From: an uncultured Selenomonadales bacterium
GTDB taxonomy: Bacteria; Bacillota; Negativicutes; Selenomonadales; Selenomonadaceae
Reading direction: 5' to 3'
Assembly (NCBI GenBank): GCA_947305445.1
Contig: CAMZDU010000021.1
Span: forward strand, 1 to 9,644
DNA: 9,644 nt
Under the pieces are notes generated by a model. That model had not been told where the DNA came from. It made no database searches and saw nothing but the letters and a program-made list of their open reading frames with translations. Shown here in pieces: positions 1-5,746 of the stretch. Position numbers and translations under genes: made by a program. Position 1 is the first letter of the stretch; the number at the start of each line of letters is the position of its first letter.

Positions 1-909
1 GTGGCTAATGTTCTGGCGACGAAAGGTTTTGCCAGCGAAGTCGTCCTCATCGACATCAAAGAAGGTCTTTCCGAAGGCAAGGCTATGGACATCATGCAGA
101 CGGCGCACATGCTCAATTTCGACACGACCGTTACCGGCGTGACCAATGACTATGCGGCGACGGCAGGCTCGCAAGTTGTTGTTGTCACGAGCGGCATTCC
201 GCGCAAGCCCGGCATGACCCGCGAACAACTAATCGGCACCAATGCCAAAATCGTCAAGAGCGTCGTTGATCAGATTCTTGCGCATTCGCCGGAAGCTATT
301 CTGATTATCGTCTCGAACCCGATGGACGCGATGACTTACCTCACGCTCAAGGATACGAAGCTCCCGCGCAACCGCATAATCGGTCAGGGCGGCATGCTCG
401 ACAGCTCCCGTTTCCGCTACTACCTCGCCGAAGCTCTCCAAGAGGCCGGCTATCCCGCAACCCCGACCGATATTGACGGCATGGTCGTCGGCGGACACGC
501 GGACAAAACTATGGTTCCGCTCGTCAGCTTGGCAACTTATCGCGGTATTCCCGTCACGCAATTCCTCAGCGAAGAGGCCATTCAAAAAGCCGTCGAAGCT
601 ACCAAAGTCGGCGGCGCGACCTGCACAAAACTTTTGGGAACTTCCGCTTGGTATGCTCCCGGCGCGGCGGCTGCGGCTCTCGTTGAAGCAATCGCCCTCG
701 ATGCGAAGAAACTTATTCCCTGTTGCGTCTATCTTGACGGCGAGTACGGCGAAAAAGATCTGTGCATCGGCGTGCCCGTTATCCTCGGCAAAAACGGCGT
801 CGAAAAAATTGTCGAAGTCGAATTCTCCGCCGCCGAAAAAGCCAAATTCGCCGAGAGCGTTGCGGCCGCCCGCGAAGTCAACAGCAAAATCGCCGACGCT
901 CTCCAATAA
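1..909 (+). CDS. mdh: Malate dehydrogenase, LDH-like type (5' partial)
   Basis: Cytoplasmic NAD-dependent enzyme interconverting malate and oxaloacetate. The reading frame is open at base 1, and the first visible residues (VANVLATKGF) match the helix after the Rossmann glycine loop, so roughly 15-20 N-terminal residues, including the GxGxxG motif, lie outside the window; the GTG at base 1 is not the real start. Visible motifs: a substrate loop IPRKPGMTR, where Arg after IP marks malate rather than lactate specificity; VSNPMDAMTYL; the catalytic LDSSRFR stretch; and GGHADKTM with the catalytic His at bases 496-498. The usual family form is GGHGDxM, so this copy seems to carry one extra residue just after the His. 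The C-terminal GVPVILGKNGVEKIVE block is intact. Phe is mostly TTC, unlike the radical SAM gene further on, as often seen in highly expressed genes. A strong terminator follows at once. Confidence 0.95.
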   Translation: MANVLATKGFASEVVLIDIKEGLSEGKAMDIMQTAHMLNFDTTVTGVTNDYAATAGSQVVVVTSGIPRKPGMTREQLIGTNAKIVKSVVDQILAHSPEAILIIVSNPMDAMTYLTLKDTKLPRNRIIGQGGMLDSSRFRYYLAEALQEAGYPATPTDIDGMVVGGHADKTMVPLVSLATYRGIPVTQFLSEEAIQKAVEATKVGGATCTKLLGTSAWYAPGAAAAALVEAIALDAKKLIPCCVYLDGEYGEKDLCIGVPVILGKNGVEKIVEVEFSAAEKAKFAESVAAAREVNSKIADALQ

Positions 910-929
910 ATACTGACAGCTAAAAGTAA

Positions 930-967
930 AAAAAGGAACTCTGCCGTAATCGGTCGAGTTCCTTTTT
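930..967 (+). terminator. Rho-independent terminator after mdh
   Basis: A perfect 12-bp stem pairs AAAAAGGAACTC (930-941) with GAGTTCCTTTTT (956-967). The loop can extend the stem with GCCG pairing to CGGT around TAAT. The stem ends in a T run on the plus strand and lies 21 bases past the mdh stop, so it should end the mdh transcript. The A run on the left arm would also allow termination from the other strand. Confidence 0.9.
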
Positions 968-1029
968 CGTTTAAGGTGGTGATGTATTTTGTCGATATTT
1001 CTTTTGAAGGACACGCACGGTTTTTTTCC

Positions 1030-1038
1030 AAGGAGGAG
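1030..1038 (+). promoter_or_regulatory. Strong ribosome binding site that fixes the start at 1045
   Basis: AAGGAGGAG ends six bases before ATG 1045. The frame is also open further upstream, from GTG/GTG/ATG codons at 976-984 that follow a weaker AAGGTGG. The near-perfect Shine-Dalgarno match here favours the downstream start. Confidence 0.75.
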
Positions 1039-1044
1039 ATCACC

Positions 1045-1308
1045 ATGTTGGAGCGAGTTGAACGAATTGAACGGGTTGCTCGCGTCAAAGGTATCACTAA
1101 CGACAACAAACATCGCTTTGACAGCGGACGCGGCCGCCGCGAAGAGACCGGCTCTTTCGCCGAAGAATTGCGCCGCGTGATGAATAAAAAAACTGCACCC
1201 GTCAAGAAAACCACCGTCCCCGAAGCGTATGCGCTCGAATTGACCAGTTGCGGGACGCATTCACTGTTTTACGTCGGCAATTTGAGTTTAGAGCGGTTGC
1301 TTGCGTAG
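1045..1308 (+). CDS. Small basic hypothetical protein (87 aa)
   Basis: I do not recognise this protein. The start is ATG 1045, six bases after an excellent AAGGAGGAG site. An in-frame extension to 976 would add 23 residues but has a poorer ribosome site. Visible features: an N-terminal segment with regular hydrophobic spacing (MLERVERIERVARVKGI) that could be an amphipathic helix; a strongly charged, Arg/Lys-rich middle, with a SFAEELRRVM helix; and a hydrophobic C-terminal block (YALELTSCGTHSLFYVGN) ending in LLA. There is one Cys, and no signal peptide or transmembrane segment. The stop is 12 bases from the tadA start, and the tadA ribosome site abuts the stop codon, so the two are probably co-transcribed. 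Codon periodicity and third-position G/C match the neighbours, which supports a real gene. Function unknown. Confidence 0.75.
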   Translation: MLERVERIERVARVKGITNDNKHRFDSGRGRREETGSFAEELRRVMNKKTAPVKKTTVPEAYALELTSCGTHSLFYVGNLSLERLLA

Positions 1309-1320
1309 GGAGGCAATTTT

Positions 1321-1779
1321 ATGAATCGCGACAAAATTTTTATGCGGCACGCGCTCGACGAAGCGCGGCTGGCTTATACACAAGGCGAAGTTCCAATCGG
1401 TGCCGTTCTCATTGACGAGGACGGCAATTTAATTTGCGGCGAGCACAATCGGATTGAACAGCTCGGCGACGCGACGGCTCATGCAGAAATTTTAACGTTG
1501 CGCCAGGCAAGTCGACTGCTCAACCGTCGGCGGCTGTCGGAGTGCACGCTTTATTCCACAGTGGAACCTTGCGCAATGTGTGCGGGCGCGTTGGTCTTGT
1601 GCAGGGTGCGGCGATTGGTTTACGGCACAACGGATTCAAAATTCGGCGCGGCGGAGTCGCTCTTTAACGTCGTGAACAATCCCGCGCTCAATCATCAACT
1701 GCTCGTGACGGCCGGCGTGCTTGAAGACGATTGCCGCGAACTTATGAAAAAATTTTTCGCCGAAGCCCGCACGCGTTAA
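1321..1779 (+). CDS. tadA: tRNA adenosine(34) deaminase TadA
   Basis: Zinc-dependent deaminase converting adenosine 34 to inosine in the anticodon of tRNA-Arg(ACG), which lets one tRNA read several Arg codons; normally essential in bacteria. The 152-aa length is typical. Zinc site: His54 and the proton-shuttling Glu56 in the HAE motif, with Cys84 and Cys87 in PCAMC. The VPIGAVL stretch at 24-30 and the ARTR tail also fit. The family includes cytosine and guanine deaminases, but the N-terminal MRHALDEARLA plus EPCAMCAGAL pattern is typical of TadA. GGGAGG (1308-1313) is seven bases before ATG 1321. The gene is probably co-transcribed with the 87-aa gene upstream. In many Firmicutes tadA is followed by the SRP RNA and dnaX; here a mannitol operon with its own promoter follows instead. 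Confidence 0.95.
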   Translation: MNRDKIFMRHALDEARLAYTQGEVPIGAVLIDEDGNLICGEHNRIEQLGDATAHAEILTLRQASRLLNRRRLSECTLYSTVEPCAMCAGALVLCRVRRLVYGTTDSKFGAAESLFNVVNNPALNHQLLVTAGVLEDDCRELMKKFFAEARTR

Positions 1780-1810
1780 AATTATTTCAACCCATTGTAA
1801 TAGGACAGAA

Positions 1811-1849
1811 CAATTAGGAACTTCATCACTAATTACAAATTTCTAATTG
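1811..1849. repeat. Imperfect inverted repeat in the tadA-mtlA gap
   Basis: CAATTAGGAA (1811-1820) can pair with TTTCTAATTG (1840-1849): ten pairs, one of them G-T, with a 19-base loop. No T run follows, so it is a weak terminator candidate for tadA. It overlaps the dispersed repeat described at 1831-1864, and may be a structural part of that element. Confidence 0.45.
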
Positions 1850-1864
1850 GCGCAGGCGTAGCAT
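1831..1864. repeat. Dispersed repeat, copy A
   Basis: This stretch matches 7531-7564 at 28 of 34 positions without gaps. The best-conserved part is ATTGGCGCA followed, after two differing bases, by CGTAGCAT (1846-1864). The left part consists of AATT-rich heptad-like units. Copy A sits in a non-coding gap, whereas copy B overlaps the end of the UDP-glucose dehydrogenase gene. Two copies in 9.6 kb suggest a family scattered in the genome, but I cannot count the rest. Confidence 0.5.
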
Positions 1865-1869
1865 AACGA

Positions 1870-1880
1870 GTTAATTTAAC
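1870..1880. promoter_or_regulatory. Small palindrome GTTAA-T-TTAAC upstream of mtlA
   Basis: Perfect 5-bp arms around one central base, about 55 bases upstream of the predicted mtlA -35 box. The spacing would suit an activator or accessory operator. It is short and A+T-rich, so it may be chance. Confidence 0.25.
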
Positions 1881-1919
1881 GGCTGGTGAAAATTTTGTCC
1901 GCAATCATTCGGGACGTCG

Positions 1920-1939
1920 TGCAAGGTGTTTTTCTTGCA
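1920..1939. promoter_or_regulatory. Inverted repeat overlapping the mtlA -35 box (candidate operator)
   Basis: TGCAAG (1920-1925) and CTTGCA (1934-1939) are perfect inverted arms separated by eight bases. The right arm covers most of the predicted -35 hexamer at 1935-1940, so a protein bound here could control mannitol operon transcription. No regulator gene is linked in the window, so the binder is unknown. I saw no convincing catabolite-responsive (cre-like) element in the gap. Confidence 0.4.
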
Positions 1940-1963
1940 AGTCCGTTACCCGCCATTTACAAT
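1935..1963 (+). promoter_or_regulatory. Predicted sigma-A-type promoter of the mannitol operon
   Basis: TTGCAA (1935-1940) and TACAAT (1958-1963) are separated by exactly 17 bases, matching four and five of six consensus positions. Transcription would start near 1970, leaving a leader of about 34 bases before mtlA. It is the best promoter-like match in the 224-base gap. Confidence 0.6.
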
Positions 1964-1990
1964 AACCACAGGGTCAACAAAAGTTTTTTT

Positions 1991-1997
1991 GGAGGTG
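1991..1997 (+). promoter_or_regulatory. Ribosome binding site that fixes the mtlA start
   Basis: GGAGGTG ends six bases before ATG 2004. The mtlA frame is open back to 1926, but the extra 26 residues lack a good ribosome site and do not belong to the family, and the predicted promoter lies inside that extension. Confidence 0.85.
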
Positions 1998-2003
1998 TTA
2001 CTT

Positions 2004-3890
2004 ATGCAAGAGGTCATGCAAAAATTTGGTCGCTTCCTCAGCGCGATGGTCATGCCCAATATCGGCGCGTTCATTGCCTGGGGCTTCATCACAGCACTCT
2101 TTATCCCTGCAGGCTGGATTCCTAACGAGGGTCTGGCAGAATTAGTTGGACCAATGGCTAAATGGCTGTTGCCGCTGCTTATAGGTTTCACGGGCGGCGA
2201 AGTCGTATACGGTCACCGCGGCGGCGTCGTCGGCGCGATTGCCACGGCCGGCATAATCGTCGGCACGGACATTCCCATGTTCATGGGCGCAATGATTATG
2301 GGTCCCATTGGCGGCGTCGTTATTAAAAAATTTGACGAGGCGGCTCAAGACCATATTCCAGGCGGTTTCGAGATGCTCGTCAACAACTTCTCGGCCGGCA
2401 TACTCGGCGGCATACTCGCCTGCGCGGCTTACAGCTTCGTCGGGCCGATTGTTTCGAGTATTACGGACGGACTTGCCTCGGCGGTCGGCGCAATCGTCAG
2501 CGCGGGGCTGTTGCCGCTCGTGTCAATCCTCGTCGAGCCGGCAAAAATTTTGTTCCTCAACAACGCAATCAACCACGGCGTCTTCACACCGCTTGGCATG
2601 CAACAAGCGCAGGAAGTCGGCAAGTCTGTATTCTTCATGATTGAATCGAACCCCGGACCCGGCTTGGGCGTACTTCTCGCTTACTCGCTGTTCGGCGTCG
2701 GCAACGCAAAAGGTTCTGCGCCTGGCGCGGTTATCATTCACTTCTTCGGCGGCATTCACGAAATTTATTTCCCGTACGTCCTCATGAAACCCACACTGAT
2801 TCTGGCGGTTATGGCCGGCGGTATCACGGGCGTCTTCACGTTGACGCTCCTCAACGGCGGTCTTGTGGCTCCGGCGGCTCCTGGTTCGTTTATCGCGATT
2901 ATGGCAATGACTGCGCCTGGCGCGTACTTCGCAAACATTGCGGCAGTCGCGGCGGCGGCAGCGGTAAGTTTTGCGGTCAGTTCGGTCTTTATCAAGGCAA
3001 CGGCTACTGCTGACGCTCAGAAAGAAGACGCGCTCGAAGCGGCGCAAGCTAACATGAAATCCATGAAGGCGGCCAGCAAAGGTCAAGCCGTTGAAGGCGA
3101 GAAACAGGTTGCCGGCAAAGACATTAAGTTCATCGCTTACGCTTGCGACGCGGGCATGGGTTCTAGTGCACTGGGCGCGGCGGCTCTTCGCAAAAAACTT
3201 CACAAGGACGGTTACAAGAACATCACCGTCAAGAACTTCGCAATCGGCAACATTCCCAAGGACGCGCAAATCGTCGTCAGCCACGAAAAACTTGCCGAAC
3301 GCGCAAGAGCCGACTCTCCGCAAGCCGAACACATTTGGGTTAAAGACTTCACCAACAACAATGTCTACGACGTCATCAGCGAACGTCTTAAAGGCGGCGG
3401 CGTTGAAGTAGCTCACACACCCGAATCCGATTCAGAAGAGAGCGGCTCCACGCTGAAAGAAGGCGTCCTCCTCCGTGAGAACGTCAAAGTTGGTTTGAAG
3501 TCCGTCAGCAAAGAAGACGCGATTAAAGCGGCCGGCCAACTTCTGTTCAAGAGCGGCTATGTCGGTAAAGAATATATCGAAGGCATGCTTGCTCGCGAGC
3601 GCGACATCTCCACGTATATCGGCAAAGGCATCGCAATTCCCCACGGCGAAAACGCGGTCAAACAATTCGTCAACAAGACCGGTATCGTCGTCATGCAGTA
3701 TCCGCAGGGCGTGCAGTTCGGCGACGAAAAAGCGCACCTTATCGTTGGCATCGCGGGCAAGGGCGACGACCACTTGGCGATTATAGCGAACCTGGCAACA
3801 ATCACAATGGAATATTCGGAAGAAGATTTGCAGAAAGCTTACACGACCAAAGATCCGCAAATTCTCTTCGACATGTTCACGAAAGGCTAA
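2004..3890 (+). CDS. mtlA: Mannitol PTS permease, fused EIICBA
   Basis: Inner-membrane phosphotransferase permease that takes up D-mannitol and phosphorylates it to mannitol 1-phosphate, using phosphate relayed from HPr. From ATG 2004 it has 628 residues, close to the 637 of E. coli MtlA, and keeps all three domains. The membrane IIC domain (about 1-345) begins MQKFGRFLSAMVMPNIGAF and carries the GGIHEIYFPYV motif with Glu253. A charged, Ala-rich linker (about 345-372) leads to IIB, whose phosphocysteine is Cys381 in YACDAGMGSSA. IIA follows another linker, with the phospho-His at 547 in AIPHGENAV. Because IIA is fused, no separate mtlF is needed. Phe is mostly TTC, as in mdh. It is the first gene of an operon with the cupin gene (four bases between stop and start) and mtlD, behind the promoter at 1935-1963. 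Confidence 0.97.
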   Translation: MQEVMQKFGRFLSAMVMPNIGAFIAWGFITALFIPAGWIPNEGLAELVGPMAKWLLPLLIGFTGGEVVYGHRGGVVGAIATAGIIVGTDIPMFMGAMIMGPIGGVVIKKFDEAAQDHIPGGFEMLVNNFSAGILGGILACAAYSFVGPIVSSITDGLASAVGAIVSAGLLPLVSILVEPAKILFLNNAINHGVFTPLGMQQAQEVGKSVFFMIESNPGPGLGVLLAYSLFGVGNAKGSAPGAVIIHFFGGIHEIYFPYVLMKPTLILAVMAGGITGVFTLTLLNGGLVAPAAPGSFIAIMAMTAPGAYFANIAAVAAAAAVSFAVSSVFIKATATADAQKEDALEAAQANMKSMKAASKGQAVEGEKQVAGKDIKFIAYACDAGMGSSALGAAALRKKLHKDGYKNITVKNFAIGNIPKDAQIVVSHEKLAERARADSPQAEHIWVKDFTNNNVYDVISERLKGGGVEVAHTPESDSEESGSTLKEGVLLRENVKVGLKSVSKEDAIKAAGQLLFKSGYVGKEYIEGMLARERDISTYIGKGIAIPHGENAVKQFVNKTGIVVMQYPQGVQFGDEKAHLIVGIAGKGDDHLAIIANLATITMEYSEEDLQKAYTTKDPQILFDMFTKG

Positions 3891-3894
3891 GCTC

Positions 3895-4407
3895 ATGAAA
3901 AAATTTTTGGCAACACTGATTGCGGCGGCATGTCTCGTCACGTCCGCACAGGTTGCCACGGCTGAAGATTATCCGCCTGTCGAAGAAGTTCAAGCAAAAC
4001 TTTCGACGGCGGGCGGAACAATCTTCCCGATTGGTAACCCGAACGTCGCCTACGAAAAATTTTTCACGGGACAAACTTATCTTGCGCCGCTCACGACGGG
4101 ACAATCAATCGGCGTCGCGAACGTTACCTTTATCGACGGCGCACACACCTTTTGGCACATTCATCACGGCACGTGTCAAATTCTCGTCGCGGAGTCGGGC
4201 GCGGGCTACGTTCAAATTTGGGGCGAGGAACCCGTTGAGCTTACACCCGGCGTCGTGTTCACCGTGCCCGAAGGCGTCAAGCATTGGCACGGCGCGGCTC
4301 CCGAAAAAATGTTTCAACACCTGTCAATCATGCAGACAGACCGCGAAGTCTCGACCGATTGGCTGGAACCCGTCGACGCAAAATTTTTTGAAAGTCTGAG
4401 AAAATAA
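3895..4407 (+). CDS. Secreted single-domain cupin protein
   Basis: A 170-aa protein with a clear signal peptide: MKK, a hydrophobic core, and a likely cut after ATA at residue 23, leaving EDYPP as the mature start. A lipoprotein site at Cys13 is unlikely because the residues before it are AAA. The rest is one cupin barrel. Motif 1 has His88, His90 and His91 in FWHIHHGT with Gln95 nearby; motif 2 is VPEGVKHWHGAAP with His130 and His132; His142 follows. These are plausible metal ligands. The FTG...VTF...HWHGAAP...HLSI layout resembles the small metal-dependent cupins that include bacterial cupin hydroxynitrile lyases and proteins linked to carboxymuconolactone decarboxylase. The family is catalytically diverse, so no reaction can be assigned. 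It starts four bases after mtlA and ends 20 bases before mtlD, so it is almost certainly in the mannitol operon. Confidence 0.88.
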   Translation: MKKFLATLIAAACLVTSAQVATAEDYPPVEEVQAKLSTAGGTIFPIGNPNVAYEKFFTGQTYLAPLTTGQSIGVANVTFIDGAHTFWHIHHGTCQILVAESGAGYVQIWGEEPVELTPGVVFTVPEGVKHWHGAAPEKMFQHLSIMQTDREVSTDWLEPVDAKFFESLRK

Positions 4408-4427
4408 TTTTGACTGGAGGTTACGAA

Positions 4428-5561
4428 ATGAAAAAGGCTGTACACTTCGGCGCGGGCAACATCGGACGCGGCTTTATCGGCCTGTTGCTCAGTCAAGCCG
4501 GCTATCACGTGAGCTTTGTTGACGTGGCGGCTCCGCTCGTCAACGACATCAACACGCTCGGCAAATACAACGTGCAAATTTTCGGCGCGGCGGAGAAAAC
4601 TTTAGTCGAAAACGTCAGCGCGATTAACAGCAACGAAAACCTTGACGCGCTCCTCGACGCCATTGTTGAGGCGGACATCGTAACGACGGCTATCGGCCCG
4701 AACATTTTAAAATTCATCGCGCCGAACATCGCCAAAGGTTTGACTAAACGCGTTGCCGTGAACAATACGCCGCTCAATATCATTGCGTGTGAAAACATGG
4801 TCGGCGGCTCCACTGTGCTGAAAAATTTTGTCTACGAAAATTTGTCCGAAGACGTAAAGCCCGCTGTCGACAAGCTTATCGGTTTTCCCGACGCTGCTGT
4901 CGACAGAATTGTCCCGTTGCAGAAGAATGACGAGAAACTTTTGGTTAAAGTCGAACCTTACGCCGAATGGGACGTTGATTCAAAAGGCGTCGTCGGTGAA
5001 TTGCCCGCGATTAAAGGCATGACGCTCGTCGACAATCTCGGCGCGTACATTGAGCGCAAACTTTTCACCGTCAACACCGGTCACGCGTCGATTGCTTATC
5101 TGGCGTATCAGAAGGGATTGCCCGATATAAGCACCGCCATGCGCGACGAGGACATTGTTGCCGCCGCCCGCATCGTGTGGGCTGAAACTTCCGCGTTGCT
5201 TATTGACAAGTACGGGTTCGATCCTTTCGTTCATCAAAAATACGTTATGACTACCGAAAATCGCTTTAAGAATCCCGAAATCAGCGACGAAGTTACGCGT
5301 GTGGCTCGCGGCCCGAAACGCAAACTTTCCGCCGCAGACCGTCTCGTCTCGCCGGCGACGCAACTGCTCGAACGCGGCAAAAATCCTGTCGCGCTGGCCA
5401 AAGTCATTGCCGCCGCGCTGAAGTTCGATTACGCCGAAGACAAAGAGGCCGTCGAAGTTCAGGACTTCATCAAAGCCAACGGCATTGACGCCGCGATAAC
5501 TCATTTCACCGGCGCGGCTGCCGACTCGAAACTCTTCGCATTGGTTAAAGCCAACTGTTGA
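4428..5561 (+). CDS. mtlD: Mannitol-1-phosphate 5-dehydrogenase
   Basis: Cytoplasmic NAD-dependent enzyme oxidising mannitol 1-phosphate, the product of MtlA, to fructose 6-phosphate. It has 377 residues, against 382 in E. coli. The N-terminus KKAVHFGAGNIGRGFIG is the family's NAD-binding loop. The catalytic signature of polyol-specific long-chain dehydrogenases, Lys, then Asn five residues on and His three further, is met by Lys211, Asn216 and His219 in KLFTVNTGHA. GGAGG (4416-4420) is seven bases before ATG 4428; an in-frame TTG at 4410 lies upstream of that site and is rejected as start. It is the last gene of the mannitol operon and is followed within 25 bases by a strong terminator. Confidence 0.97.
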   Translation: MKKAVHFGAGNIGRGFIGLLLSQAGYHVSFVDVAAPLVNDINTLGKYNVQIFGAAEKTLVENVSAINSNENLDALLDAIVEADIVTTAIGPNILKFIAPNIAKGLTKRVAVNNTPLNIIACENMVGGSTVLKNFVYENLSEDVKPAVDKLIGFPDAAVDRIVPLQKNDEKLLVKVEPYAEWDVDSKGVVGELPAIKGMTLVDNLGAYIERKLFTVNTGHASIAYLAYQKGLPDISTAMRDEDIVAAARIVWAETSALLIDKYGFDPFVHQKYVMTTENRFKNPEISDEVTRVARGPKRKLSAADRLVSPATQLLERGKNPVALAKVIAAALKFDYAEDKEAVEVQDFIKANGIDAAITHFTGAAADSKLFALVKANC

Positions 5562-5583
5562 CACTTTTTATTACCACAACCCG

Positions 5584-5630
5584 AAAAAAATTTTTCCCGC
5601 CGCTCATCGTGAGTGACGGGAAATTTTTTT
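5584..5630 (+). terminator. Rho-independent terminator after mtlD
   Basis: The arm CCCGCCGCTCA (5596-5606) pairs with TGAGTGACGGG (5610-5620) around a TCG loop, with one C-A mismatch and one G-T pair. Three T-A pairs extend it, and seven As (5584-5590) face seven Ts (5624-5630). It ends the mannitol operon and is nearly symmetric, so it may work in both directions. Confidence 0.9.
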
Positions 5631-5689
5631 GTGCGGTGTGTTTTTGTAAACCTGAATCAAAATAACACTCACGCCGCGTTGTTGGTAAT

Positions 5690-5718
5690 TTGCGGCGCGG
5701 AATTTTTTTTGTTATCAT
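5690..5718 (+). promoter_or_regulatory. Possible promoter of the radical SAM gene
   Basis: TTGCGG (5690-5695) and TATCAT (5713-5718) are 17 bases apart, matching three and five consensus positions. It lies past the mtlD terminator and about 29 bases before the gene's start codon, which would give a very short leader. Modest match. Confidence 0.4.
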
Positions 5719-5746
5719 TGCCGAAAAAATTTTTTGGAGTGATTTC

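Noticed and set aside
989..1180. 63-codon plus-strand frame starting with TTG after the mdh terminator
   Set aside because: It overlaps the 87-aa gene in another frame, and the strong ribosome site serves the start at 1045 instead.
229..1260. Long open frame on the minus strand opposite mdh and the 87-aa gene
   Set aside because: It spans a clear terminator and two plus-strand genes, has no recognisable motif and is explained by codon bias of the real genes.
1926..2003. Upstream extension of mtlA
   Set aside because: The extra 26 residues lack family similarity and a ribosome site, and the predicted promoter lies inside them; GGAGGTG points to ATG 2004.
1780..2003. Possible SRP RNA gene, often found after tadA in Firmicutes
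   Set aside because: The conserved SRP core is not visible and the gap is filled by repeats and an mtlA promoter.
2523..3416. 297-codon minus-strand open frame opposite mtlA
   Set aside because: It lies wholly within mtlA, whose three domains and active residues are intact; its product is Arg-, Asp- and Phe-rich with no domain, typical of an antisense shadow.
4410..4427. TTG start for mtlD
   Set aside because: It would place the ribosome site GGAGG inside the coding region; ATG 4428 begins exactly at the family N-terminus.
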